Shown here piece after piece: positions 1-8,217 of a stretch of DNA of 23,190 nucleotides. The translations under genes and the position numbers were made by a program. Position 1 is the first letter of the stretch; each line of letters begins with the position of its first letter. Source of the DNA: Chara braunii. Its lineage: Eukaryota; Streptophyta; Charophyceae; Charales; Characeae. Location: contig BFEA01000485.1 of NCBI GenBank assembly GCA_003427395.1, positions 896,254-919,443 on the forward strand. Direction: 5' to 3'. The notes beneath the pieces are model-generated. The model did no database searches, was not told the origin of the DNA, and saw only the letters and a program-made list of their open reading frames with translations.

Positions 1-132
1 CCCCAAGCCGGCCAAGGGAAACAACTCCTGGGCAGAAAATGGACAAAGGACCCGGAAAGCAGAAGAGTCAACTCAATGGGTTTCTAAGTCTCCTGCCAGT
101 CCACTGTCTACATCTAGCAGATGGTCCCGGTG

Positions 133-430
133 GCTTGCTGTCATCACAACAGCATATCAGCATGTCTGGCCACTCTAGCTGTCACATTGCATGTCTCTAT
201 CTTCACTTACCATAGGATGTCAGGCTAGGATGCTAGGATGACTACTACGGTCTACGGGTTTACAAACAAGTCACTACACCACGAAGCTCGCTGTAAAATT
301 ACAATAGCATGTCACCTTAGTCTAGGTGTCACAATACACGTCTGCATCATCACTCACCATAGGAAGTCATGCAAACGTCGACCACTAGGGTTCACGGCCT
401 TAACAGACAAGTCACAACTATATGAGACAA
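133..430. repeat. Imperfect ~148-bp tandem duplication
   Basis: Two segments of about 148 bp follow one another. The clearest shared stretch is at 180-225, matched at 328-372; both read gtcaca..., then catca/ttcactyaccatagga, then gtca. Flanking bases align with several mismatches and short indels, so the duplication is old. No open frame of note spans it, and the rest of 1-580 shows no gene, RNA or element that I recognise. Confidence 0.5.
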
Positions 431-581
431 CAAACACATAGACAGTGATCGTCAGTCAAAGCCACAGCAATAACAGTATAATCGATAAACTCGTAAGATC
501 AGAGCTGGGCTGCTTCACTGCCCAGTCCCCTCATGTACACTAACATTTCATGGTCACATTCTTTGTTTGCATTGTACTTCA

Positions 582-796
582 CAGGGACGCTGGACCCGTT
601 TTCCAGCAGGTGCTGCTCCCCACCAATAGATGGAGCCTCCCCGGCGGTTCTAGTGGTGCCTGCTCATACCAGCACCCCTAGAACCGGTCCGGGCCGTCGT
701 TTCGTTTCGGCCGCTGCAAAGGTCGGATGCCTACCCGAGGCCCGCTATTTTCCAAGCGGCAAAGGTACTGGTGGTTTAAAAAAAAAAAAAAAAAAA
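582..796 (+). repeat. Dispersed SINE-like repeat, copy 1 (A-tailed)
   Basis: The copy starts at gggacgctggaccc and continues with ttttccagcaggtgctg and ccccaccaatagatggagcc. It then has a tgcctgctca...cagcacccc block and ends in an A run at 778-796. The same order occurs at 8871-9008 and 9381-9532 (both inverted) and, in part, at 9196-9250, 12070-12135 and 12305-12452. An A tail at the same end in several copies suggests a short retroposed element. I see no tRNA A/B box, so the promoter source is unknown. Confidence 0.65.
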
Positions 797-964
797 GGAA
801 AAGATAGGGCCTGGCTCCACCACTCTTGATTTTACAATTCTGGCGAGTGGTGCTCCGCTCCACTTGACTCTTGATTGAACACCCTGAATAATTGATCAAG
901 AGCTGTCTAAATTCTGATCAGTTTATAATAAATTAATAATTGCTCCTTAAAAAAAAAAAAAAAA
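797..964 (+). repeat. Short AT-rich segment ending in a second A tail
   Basis: A 150-bp AT-rich stretch containing tataataaattaataat is followed by a 16-A run at 949-964. It could be the 3' end of another retroposed sequence. It could also be a continuation of the upstream SINE-like repeat, because an A run sits at 778-796. The body is not recognised. It abuts the presumed 3' end of the Penelope-like element. Confidence 0.3.
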
Positions 965-1175
965 TCCTACTCCCGAAAGGAAAGGAGAAGACAGCAGACC
1001 GGCAAGACTGCAGAAGCATGAGAACGAAACCGTAAGATACACCAATCGATAGACGTCCGCTACGCATGCCAGATAACACAACACATAAACACGCAAACGC
1101 CAGAAGCACATGAAAGATGAATATCACGAGAAACAAATGCTTCCGAAAAATCATTCACATAGTAACAAAAGCGCG

Positions 1176-1230
1176 GTCTATCCCCGACGCGTTTCGTCCG
1201 TCCCGCCACCCGGACTCTTCAGGGGGAGAC
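1176..1230 (-). ncRNA. Hammerhead ribozyme (type I, minimal stem III)
   Basis: On the minus strand the core CUGAAGA (1222-1216) fits CUGANGA. Stem II, GUCC/GGAC, closes a 12-nt loop and is followed directly by GAAA (1195-1192). Stem III is a minimal A-U, C-G pair with a 2-nt loop inside the palindrome ACGCGU. The cleavage triplet GUC ends at 1186, so cleavage is predicted between 1186 and 1185. Stem I forms from GUCUCCCC (1230-1223) with GGGG-AU-AGAC (1185-1176), eight pairs with a two-base bulge. All invariant core bases are present. A very short stem III is typical of hammerheads in Penelope-like elements and favours action as a dimer. It lies downstream of the RT in the same sense. Confidence 0.9.
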
Positions 1231-1235
1231 GAAAT

Positions 1236-2147
1236 CCCACTGCGTGTACCACATAGAGGCCATACCTTCAGCCTTGCCTCTAATTTATAGCTAGCCTACA
1301 CCTACACGAGCCAAGGAGGACGACATCTGTGCGAACTTCTCGCATCGCACCCAACCAACAGGCCAAAGTCGCGCCATCCCAACGCTACTAGCACAAGTAC
1401 AACCCATCTTACATGCCCTTTCAACCGCTTCCTCAGTCTGAGACAGACATCCCACTTCACGATTGTCATCGAGATGAGCCTCAGCACGGACACGAAGGCA
1501 GCTCACAGTAAAGCATAATGAAAGCTCCATCGGGCTCGACACCGGAAGGCGAGTCCAGAAGGTGCTAAGGCACCCACCGCCTCTCGCCATAGCTGGCCCT
1601 TCCCTGCGGCGCAGCCAGCGCATAATACAACCGTCGCAGCACGTCGTCGTGCCCACCGCGAAAGAGGAAATCCGACGGAGGACACCCCAGTTATGAAGAG
1701 TTCCTGCGCTGAGTCGTTCAGAGGCAGTAAGTGAGAAAAAAATCGTGAAAAAGGTTCGAAATGATCCTGGAAAAGAGCCAAAAAAGCACTTGCATACGAA
1801 TGCGTCCGGAGAAATATCATCGGCCCGTAAAACCAAGCTAGATACATTACAACCGGGGAAGAGCTCCAGACCCAACGGTCAGATCCTAAGCCAGCCGTCA
1901 ATGCCCTTGCTGGCGGGAAGCCACCAGCCCAACCCATTTCCAAAAACGAAGTCCCCAATCAGGCGCCAAGGCGAAATTATAGAAAAGCATTCAAAAAAAT
2001 TAAAAAAGCATCCGAGACCTAAGCTCCTAAGTCCGAAAAAAAAAACCGAACCCCTGTCACCAAGGCACGAGGTCCAGGCATCCAAAAAACCAGATCCGCA
2101 TGGTGGCAAGGTCAGCCTGGTAAGCCAAACGACCGGTCCCAATCAGA
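1236..2147 (-). other. 3' tail of the Penelope-like element
   Basis: About 0.9 kb lies between the RT stop and the ribozyme. The longest minus-strand frame (1875-1291, ~194 codons) has many Cys and Ser and no domain that I recognise, so I do not call it a gene. In the RT frame, the TGA at 2150-2148 is followed by a second TGA at 2114-2112 and by the first TAG at 2021-2019. This is where a SECIS hairpin would be expected if the in-frame TGA codons are selenocysteine. I could not identify one by eye. Confidence 0.5.
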
Positions 2148-4001
2148 TCACTTCTCCCAAAAACAGGTGTATCGGTGGACACAGGTCCTGCTTGGCAAAA
2201 GGCCAAGCCCCCTATCACAGACACGAGCCGCCACCTCCGGCATGATTCCTCCAGCCTTGGAGGCAAAACTCACAACAGCGTCTTCCACCATTCTCCTCGG
2301 GTAATCCCTTGTGAGCAACTCCCTTTTAACAGCGAGCAAGGCTTCCTGCAATCCCCATTCATCAGTGGTAAGCCTATATAACCGGTGCAAGGTGCTCAGA
2401 ATGGCACCAATCTTGGCCCTTTTACTGGAGTAGGATTCATAATCCTGGAAACCACCAAACACCAGGTCACCGGAATCCCAGAGGCTGGAAGCATTTTTCA
2501 CGATGGACACAGTTCGCAGCGCCGTACCGTGTCGAAAGATAGTTACCCCAGCAAAATTCCAACACCCATCGTCCTCGTCCGTCCTGAACAGTCTGAGTAC
2601 TTGACCGTAGCAATGATTGAAAAGCTCCATTATAGAGTGATCACGGTGCAAACCATACCTACCCACTACGGCTACGAACACCGTAACATCATCAACCACA
2701 CGGAAACCACGTACCAACCGCCTATCTCTACCCAGGCCCTTTAAAAAGGTGACCTCAGCGAAGGTGCAAAGGATGCAGGCAATAGGGCAGCTAGTGGATT
2801 TACCCATGGGCACGCCAACCACTTGCTTCAGGAGTTGTCCAGCTGACCAGATGAAGGTAAAGCATAGATCAAACCGTACCATGTCCAGAATCATCTCAAG
2901 AGGAATAGAGATACAATCATCCCGAGACCCTCCGACTGATAACCAGGCCTTCTTGCCCCGTTTCGCCACTCTAACTCCCTTGTACCCTTTACTCAGATAG
3001 ACCTGGATGAGCCAATCAACCGCATTAAGGACATCATCATGTGGCAGAGAGACAAACATGTCCTTAATATCAAAGGAGGCAGAAACCAAGTCAACATACC
3101 CAGGCAAATTCCTGAAATTCCCCTCCGTTTCCAACAACCCAGGGACAAAATCCATAACAGCTTTGAGATTAAACCCCGAGTGTTTAGGTAGAGCAAAGAG
3201 GAGCGTATTCAGTGCACGAGCTACTCTAGAACTAGCCAAACGTGATGGCTCAGCAAAAGTTGGAGAAATAGGTCGCCATCTGAAGAGGTCCTTATGTTTA
3301 GGCAAGGCATAGGCCTGACCAAATGAGCCACCCACATCCCATTTCCCTAACCGCTGTAGTCCTAAATCCAAAAAAACAGAACGCATACGACACAGAACAT
3401 CCCTTTCCGTTAGTGAGACCAATCTGAAAGATGCATTCCAATTGAAAGAAATACAAAGGAAGTGCTTATACAAGATCGGACAAATCACCAACGTGTCAGA
3501 GTTATTCCGGTCATTAGGAACACACACAAACCGCTTAAGCCGCAAAAACCAGGTCTTCAATACCTGTAGATGGGAGAGATCCTCCTTCTCCACCACACTG
3601 TTCCAACAAGCCGTCAAATCCAACCGGCTGATAACACACGATGACCTGAGATAGCTGGCGATCTTAACCAGTTGTTTACCGAGCTCCAGGCACCCATCCA
3701 TAGGAAGCACACGCGGAATGTTCCGCGAGTTCCTCAACAGGGAAGGAATACCAGGGATGCTTCCAATCCGAGTCATGATGTGTAACCCCGAGCGTGTCCA
3801 CATAGGTTCCGAGCAGCATTCACAAACCCAATCGCCCTCTTCACGGGATAGCTGCTGGACAGATCGGAAATACCCCGATACTGGGACGTTCTTCCGCCAT
3901 ACAAAACGTACCTTTCGCTTAAGCAACCCTTGGATTTCCATAGGCAGGGCTGAAGCAACTAGCACCCTTAGTACCAACGCGTGAACCGCCGCAGTGTCCA
4001 C
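2148..4001 (-). CDS. Penelope-type reverse transcriptase segment
   Basis: This 617-codon open segment copies RNA to DNA in the nucleus during retrotransposition. Numbering from 4001, a PKHKDLFRWRPI block (~234-245) matches the LPK-HK...RPI entry motif of Penelope RTs. Motif A has FDIKDMF (~310-316) and motif B GVPMGKSTSCPIA (~396-408). Motif C has VVDDV (~435-439), with both Asp present. WNFAGVTI and a C-terminal LLTRDYPRRMV block (~562-572) match the FLDV and RGYP regions of the family. The N-terminal ~230 residues contain a CECC cluster (~60-63) and are not recognised. Codon 1 is GTG and follows a TGA with no gap, so this is not a genuine start. The segment continues the GIY-YIG frame, and the first ATG is at 3941. 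All RT catalytic residues look intact. Confidence 0.85.
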   Translation of the reverse strand: MDTAAVHALVLRVLVASALPMEIQGLLKRKVRFVWRKNVPVSGYFRSVQQLSREEGDWVCECCSEPMWTRSGLHIMTRIGSIPGIPSLLRNSRNIPRVLPMDGCLELGKQLVKIASYLRSSCVISRLDLTACWNSVVEKEDLSHLQVLKTWFLRLKRFVCVPNDRNNSDTLVICPILYKHFLCISFNWNASFRLVSLTERDVLCRMRSVFLDLGLQRLGKWDVGGSFGQAYALPKHKDLFRWRPISPTFAEPSRLASSRVARALNTLLFALPKHSGFNLKAVMDFVPGLLETEGNFRNLPGYVDLVSASFDIKDMFVSLPHDDVLNAVDWLIQVYLSKGYKGVRVAKRGKKAWLSVGGSRDDCISIPLEMILDMVRFDLCFTFIWSAGQLLKQVVGVPMGKSTSCPIACILCTFAEVTFLKGLGRDRRLVRGFRVVDDVTVFVAVVGRYGLHRDHSIMELFNHCYGQVLRLFRTDEDDGCWNFAGVTIFRHGTALRTVSIVKNASSLWDSGDLVFGGFQDYESYSSKRAKIGAILSTLHRLYRLTTDEWGLQEALLAVKRELLTRDYPRRMVEDAVVSFASKAGGIMPEVAARVCDRGLGLLPSRTCVHRYTCFWEK

Positions 4002-5042
4002 TCAATGATCGAAACGGAGCTTCACTACAATCCTACATCGAACATCGAAGCTCAGCTTCTTTTTGATAGCCCGAGCTAGCACACCCTTCAGTGTCGAACG
4101 GGTCGGCTTACCCGAGAAGTCTCGGGCTGCCTTAAACCATCTCACCAACTGAGCAACCGATAATCTACAAAGCGATCGTCTACGCCACGGTTGGAGCAGC
4201 AACAACTGAAGTTGTCCCTTGTGAATGGCACGCCCGTTAGGCGTAAAGATAACCGGCCGAACTTCACACACACATCCCTTCTGCAAAACATTTTTTAATT
4301 TCCTGAGGGGCACAGCCTTAGTACCCAGGCGAACAAGAGAACAGCCAAAACATCTCCTGATCAGCGACCACCCTTCAGACCAGAGATTACCTGCCGAGAA
4401 TTCCAGAACCAGACTCTTACGATTATGTTGCACAGCTGACCGTAAGATGCTAAGCAAACTCACCTCCGAACTACACCCTACTTCCCTGACCGTAACAAGC
4501 CCACATTTACCTTCGATCCTTACCTTACCACATCTCTTGATCCTGCTATGTCGGTTCCTTCTTCCAATCGTACGGATCTTCCGCCGGAAATTCAAGACCA
4601 GCGAGAAACTCCTAATAAGCGCTTTTTCAGCGATCTCAACTGATGATACATTATTAACTAGAGGCACAGCTACATACTTACCGACACCCACCAAGTGCAA
4701 CCACCGATAGAGCCTCGGACATACCCCTAGCCCCCGCGACTTAACTGTCCGCAAATGTTCAGCCCATCGGATGAAGATCCCCCGGGTGGAGCATCCAACA
4801 TACTGCGCTCGGCACCAGGGGGAGGTCAAAACGTAAACCACCGGCCCAATGTCCCAGGCTTCCCAGTCAACTTTCAACAATAAGGTCCTAAACTTAGACA
4901 TCCACAAGATCTCACCCAAGATCGCACATTTGTCGTAAAGCACACGAAGCCGTGAAGCACCCCCATAGTCCAGGAGACGGATACGTAGCTGGAGACAGTG
5001 GAGCAGATTTTCCCATAGCCTAAAGCGAGCAAATCCAGCAAT
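4002..5042 (-). CDS. GIY-YIG endonuclease segment of the Penelope-like element
   Basis: This nicks target DNA to prime reverse transcription in related elements. In the open stretch from 4943, PVVYVLTS (~34-41) is the GIY strand and QYVGCS (~47-52) the YIG strand. They are followed by IRWAEHL (Arg ~59, His ~63), a conserved Glu in IAEKALI (~106) and LNFR (Asn ~118). Every catalytic position of a GIY-YIG nuclease is therefore present. About 190 basic, Cys-containing residues follow without a known domain. The frame is open upstream as far as the TGA ending ORF1 (5045-5043), with 33 further codons and no intervening stop. The first ATG after that TGA is at 4901, just before the domain. It ends at TGA 4004-4002, beyond which the RT runs on in the same frame. 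Confidence 0.85.
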   Translation of the reverse strand: MAGFARFRLWENLLHCLQLRIRLLDYGGASRLRVLYDKCAILGEILWMSKFRTLLLKVDWEAWDIGPVVYVLTSPWCRAQYVGCSTRGIFIRWAEHLRTVKSRGLGVCPRLYRWLHLVGVGKYVAVPLVNNVSSVEIAEKALIRSFSLVLNFRRKIRTIGRRNRHSRIKRCGKVRIEGKCGLVTVREVGCSSEVSLLSILRSAVQHNRKSLVLEFSAGNLWSEGWSLIRRCFGCSLVRLGTKAVPLRKLKNVLQKGCVCEVRPVIFTPNGRAIHKGQLQLLLLQPWRRRSLCRLSVAQLVRWFKAARDFSGKPTRSTLKGVLARAIKKKLSFDVRCRIVVKLRFDH

Positions 5043-5912
5043 TCACTCACTCGGGGTACGTTCCCCTTCCTCTGGTGAGACATTAGCAGGGGCAGGGGGA
5101 AAAATGAAACCCTCATACGCCATCTTGACACGAGCTTCGATAATCTTCTCAATCGTCGGCGCCTTTGTTGTATACTCCACTTCCTCCGTTCGGCAGATGG
5201 CTTTGAGCTGCTCCTTGTTCTTACCAGTAAGCAGACGCCGTTGCTGCAAAACATATGCAAGCACACCTTCAGGTCCACTGCCCGACGGAATCTTAGTCCG
5301 CTGTCTTTCCTCCCCCATCTTTGAAGACTCAGGTGGGGAATCTTGAACTGAACCATCATTATGGTGGAACACAGGCTGGCGGAAAGACCTCCGAGGCGCC
5401 GGTGCCGGCTCTTTCCCTCTATCCTTTCTCTTCTTCTCCCGGAGCTCATAGAGTTTAGCAATCTCATCCTCGATGTCTTCGATCCCCTTGTCTTCGTAGT
5501 CGCAGACCGCACGCTCCCGGGGGGTGCCAAGTGGGGTTCGTGGCAAAGGTGCCCGCACACTCTCCCTTCGTACCTCCTCGCGCGTCGCCAAATACTGACG
5601 GTCGATCTTAGACATCAGACGTGCCTCCATTGCTTCAGAGTTCCGTTCGATCTCCTGTCGGGTAAGCTCGTCCATCTTACGCCTTTCTTCCAATTCCCTC
5701 CTACGAGTCTGCTCCTCACGCTTTTCCTGAATAAGCTGCCTCCGAAACTCTTTCTCTTCTGACTCTTCCTGAGGACGCTTAGGCGTCCAAAATCGTGTGG
5801 TCGAAGGGGTAGAGTTAGAGCCTCCACCCTGCTGCTGGCGTTGGGAAGGACACTCCCGGGCGACGTGACCTTCGCCTCCGCAATTAAAGCATTTAGTGCC
5901 CTGCGATGCCAT
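5043..5912 (-). CDS. ORF1: zinc-knuckle and coiled-coil protein
   Basis: This 289-residue protein probably binds the element's RNA, as Gag does. The ATG at 5912 is chosen because a CCHC zinc knuckle (C8, C11, H16, C21) follows at once, and the frame upstream has only hydrophobic, non-conserved sequence and no earlier ATG with better support. A Pro/Ser linker leads to a long charged helix (~45-120) rich in Glu, Arg and Lys, a likely coiled coil, with a second charged patch at ~140-168. The C-terminal part (~215-268) resembles a SAP-like helix-loop-helix, which is weak. It ends at TGA 5045-5043. The GIY-YIG segment continues in the same frame directly after that TGA, as in a gag-pol arrangement. 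Confidence 0.8.
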   Translation of the reverse strand: MASQGTKCFNCGGEGHVARECPSQRQQQGGGSNSTPSTTRFWTPKRPQEESEEKEFRRQLIQEKREEQTRRRELEERRKMDELTRQEIERNSEAMEARLMSKIDRQYLATREEVRRESVRAPLPRTPLGTPRERAVCDYEDKGIEDIEDEIAKLYELREKKRKDRGKEPAPAPRRSFRQPVFHHNDGSVQDSPPESSKMGEERQRTKIPSGSGPEGVLAYVLQQRRLLTGKNKEQLKAICRTEEVEYTTKAPTIEKIIEARVKMAYEGFIFPPAPANVSPEEGERTPSE

Positions 5913-6310
5913 GATCCCCTTGACCCACCAAACCCCCGCTAGACAGAGACAAGGGAACCAAGCTGGAAAGTCGCAGAAGAAACCGGATGTCGTCAGAGCC
6001 GAGGCAAAGCAAGATACGTAGAAGAAACTAAACGAGCTATCACCGTTCGGACGAAATAAACAAACCGGCCACTTCAAGAGAACCATCCGAACATAACCCC
6101 CCCCCGTTATGATACCGCTACTAATACTCCCCACGGAAGAAACCGCTCAATCCAAACGAGCTACCACACTACTACTTTTAGTATCCTCATCAAAGAAAAC
6201 GACAATCCTAACCAGTGCGTCCACGTCTGAAAACCAGAGCGCACACTTGATTAACACTCTATCCATACTAGCACAAAACCGAAACAGAGCCTACACAAAA
6301 TCGTAGACGT
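5913..6310 (-). other. 5' leader of the Penelope-like element (border uncertain)
   Basis: The frame of ORF1 remains open to 6134, but only through a GTG. The residues encoded there look like untranslated sequence: hydrophobic, Cys-rich and without motif. I looked here for a second copy of the terminal region at 965-1235 and found no obvious match. 6311-6578 also contains nothing that I recognise. Confidence 0.35.
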
Positions 6311-6586
6311 GACCACCTCAACAATGTTCAACCGCACTGCCGGTTGTCATGCACATCGGAAAGGAGCGAAGAAAGGAGCCTACTTCCGAACCCTCGAAAA
6401 TCCTGCAAATTCTCAGAAATTGAGGGCCCTCTCTTCCATCCTCGATTTTTGAGAGTGGGAGGCACGTTGGGACCTGGCTGTTAATTCTTTTCTCTGTTTT
6501 GTTCCGCTGTTATATGTTGAGAAGAGCGAAGAAAAAGATAAAACGCAGAACCGAGCATGGTTAGCGGGTGAGGATCGAGCCTATCG

Positions 6587-6760
6587 TCTTCACCCGAAAA
6601 TAACGGCCGGCTGTTGTGTACGAATACAGAGCCCGATTGGTGTTATAAGTTATAACACCCAGGCGTAATATTCTTCACCCGAAAATAACGGCCGGCCGTT
6701 GTGTACGAATACAGAGCCCGGCGGGCGTTATATTCTTTTATAACACCCAGGCGTAATACT
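6587..6760. repeat. Tandem subterminal repeat of the TIR element
   Basis: The unit at 6587-6671 (85 bp) is repeated at 6672-6760 (89 bp). Both run from tcttcacccgaaaataacgg through tgtgtacgaatacagagccc to a tataacacccaggcgtaata end. The second copy has ggccgt for ggctgt and a changed centre. The first unit contains a small palindrome, ggtgttata-agt-tataacacc, near 6639-6659. Confidence 0.8.
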
Positions 6761-6770
6761 TCATTGAGAC

Positions 6771-6789
6771 TTTTTTTTTTTTTTTTTTG
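6771..6789 (-). repeat. T run, possible A tail of a minus-strand insertion
   Basis: A run of 19 Ts is followed by ggaaac, a further T-rich stretch and attcaaaatgaagattgaggcc. Read on the minus strand this is an A tail after a short body reaching about 6893, where an accgggcccagcgtccc fragment matches the end of the dispersed SINE-like repeat. Confidence 0.4.
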
Positions 6790-6892
6790 GAAACAATTTT
6801 TTTATTCAAAATGAAGATTGAGGCCGGGGTCCTCACAGTCTACCCGGAGTAACCGAACCGAATCATGCTGAGAACCGGGCCCAGCGTCCCTC

Positions 6893-7019
6893 ATATGATG
6901 ATGATGGTGATGCTAATGATGATGGACTTCTACTAGTCTTCTAGTGATGCTTAGAAAAGTGTAAGATAGTAATTCCAATGATGATGATAATGATGATGAT
7001 GATGATGATGATGATGGTG
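6893..7019. repeat. (ATG/GAT)n trinucleotide microsatellite
   Basis: Two clusters of atgatg/gatgat repeats are present, near 6895-6926 and 6977-7019. The second has about ten near-perfect units. There is no open frame of interest. Confidence 0.9.
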
Positions 7020-7069
7020 ATTAGTATATAAAACTACAATTGCTAAGCACCTCCTGACCTCAGAATTCG

Positions 7070-7250
7070 AATGTTTTTTTTTCTCTATCTCTATCTCTAT
7101 CTTCTTAAAGCGAATTGCGGGCCTGCGGGCCTCGTGTAACACTCCCGCAAGACCCGGCCATTATTTTTGGGTGGCAGATTCAAATGGGGATTGAACCCAA
7201 GCCCTCCTAAATGCCACTGGCGTGCCTTACCAACTGAGCTAGGCCATCCA
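7070..7250 (-). mobile_element. tRNA-derived SINE (minus strand)
   Basis: Read on the minus strand from 7249, the head ggatggcctagctcagttgg contains a Pol III A box (TAGCTCAGTTGG, 7241-7230). About 30 bp further is a B box (GGTTCAATCC, 7197-7188). The body continues to a gataga microsatellite and a short A run near 7070-7080. The two ends of the tRNA-like part do not pair as an acceptor stem, so this is a SINE promoter and not a tRNA gene. A 28-A run (7250-7278, plus strand) lies just outside the head. Confidence 0.75.
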
Positions 7251-7316
7251 AAAAAAAAAAAAAAAAAAAAAAAAAAAAGCCCTAAAAAAAATCGGTTGTC
7301 TAGAATTGCAATGCAA

Positions 7317-7791
7317 GACCTCCTGACTGCCACTCGCGTACCTTAGGTAAGGCATGGAGCACGCAAGTGGCATTCAGGAGGTCTTGGGTTCAATCCCCAT
7401 TGGCCTCACTCATGTACCTTCCTGGGCAAGCTTGGCGCCGGCCACCTCGAGATATGTCGTTGGTCCCCCCGAGTGGCATTGAGCAGAGACTGCTGATGTT
7501 CATAGGGGGAGGGGACCAGAGGGGAGGCACAGTGACTGGCCCATCGATGAAGCTCAGTCCTGATGCTACCGGCTGACCCCTGGCCGGTATCGCCCACCTG
7601 CTGTAGCAGGTATCACACCTGCCCGTGGGTGCAGCTCCCGCATGTTCCCTCGTTGGAGGCTTGAGCACGGATGTGGCTACTACGGGCTTCCCCGTAGTAC
7701 TATAATAACGACAATAGAAAATGCCTGAAAGGCCGTCCTGTCCAGATTTGACACGTAACTAATTTGGTTGGCCTTAAAAAAAATAAAAAAA
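7317..7791 (+). mobile_element. tRNA-derived SINE with inverted head and 13-bp target duplication
   Basis: A perfect 13-bp duplication (aattgcaatgcaa) flanks the insertion at 7304-7316 and 7792-7804. The 3' end is an A-rich tail (7775-7791). The plus-strand body, gtaaggca...agtggcattcaggaggtcttgggttcaatcccc, matches the head of the neighbouring minus-strand SINE and carries the B box at 7387-7396. The A box and true 5' end are missing. In their place, 7317-7345 is an inverted copy of the segment up to gaggtc, giving a hairpin at the 5' end. The 3' half differs from the neighbouring SINE, so it is a different subfamily. Confidence 0.8.
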
Positions 7792-8074
7792 AATTGCAAT
7801 GCAACCAACTTTTAGCTGAGGGTCACTTATAATGGAATGGTCGCCCTTTTTTTGTAGAAAAGAAAAAAAAGAAAATCTTACAAATTTGGAAATAAAACAA
7901 AGAAACAAAAAATCAAACCAAAACATACCTCTTGGAAGTCAAAACCCCCCTTCAACCCCCTTTAAAACCCATGTATATTCCCTCTACAAGGCACTCTACC
8001 CATGGCAGATTCAAATAAAACGCACGGGTGTTCTATCTGAATATAACACCGGCGCCTTATATTAAAAAAAAAAA

Positions 8075-8217
8075 GTGACTAAAAAAACAAAAATCTCATC
8101 TTTTTTGGGTAAAACTTGAATATAACGTTGGAGGTTCGAAAAAAGGTGAGTAAAAACAAAAATCTCATTCTTTAAGGGTAAAACTTGAAGTCTTGACTCT
8201 TGAATATAACGTTGGGG
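8075..8217. repeat. Tandem repeat inside the right end of the TIR element
   Basis: Two units start with gtgact/gtgagt and aaacaaaaatctcat, pass through gggtaaaacttgaa and end in gaatataacgttgg. The first runs 8075-8132 and the second 8146-8215. The second has an extra gtcttgactctt inserted. Confidence 0.75.

Larger units (their letters stand above)
965..6310 (-). mobile_element. Penelope-like retroelement, N-terminal GIY-YIG type
   Basis: Reading on the minus strand, this unit carries a zinc-knuckle ORF1 (5912-5043), a GIY-YIG endonuclease segment (5042-4005), a Penelope-type reverse transcriptase (4001-2148), about 0.9 kb of 3' tail, and a hammerhead ribozyme (1230-1176). Most Penelope elements have GIY-YIG after the RT. 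Endonuclease before RT is the permuted order known for the Naiad/Chlamys group. Hammerhead ribozymes in the terminal repeats of Penelope-like elements are established. The outer borders are estimates: I found no second copy of the ribozyme or terminal repeat upstream of ORF1, so the 5' end may be truncated or lie in 5913-6578. The coding frame has only two breaks, both TGA. Confidence 0.85.

Noticed and set aside
1291-1875. Minus-strand 194-codon frame as an additional element gene
   Set aside because: It has the right strand and place, but no domain, an odd Cys/Ser-rich composition and an overlapping competing frame. I left it as part of the 3' tail.
1745-2245. Plus-strand 166-codon frame
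   Set aside because: It lies opposite the Penelope-like element's 3' tail. It is Lys/Pro/Ser-rich only because the sense strand is T/G-rich, and no motif is visible.
5913-6578. A second hammerhead or terminal repeat upstream of ORF1
   Set aside because: I searched by eye for the core (CTGANGA...GAAAC) and for similarity to 965-1235. Nothing convincing was found.
7170-7249. tRNA gene on the minus strand
   Set aside because: A and B boxes are present, but the 5' head and the sequence after the B box do not form an acceptor stem. Related sequence recurs at 7349, so it is a SINE head.
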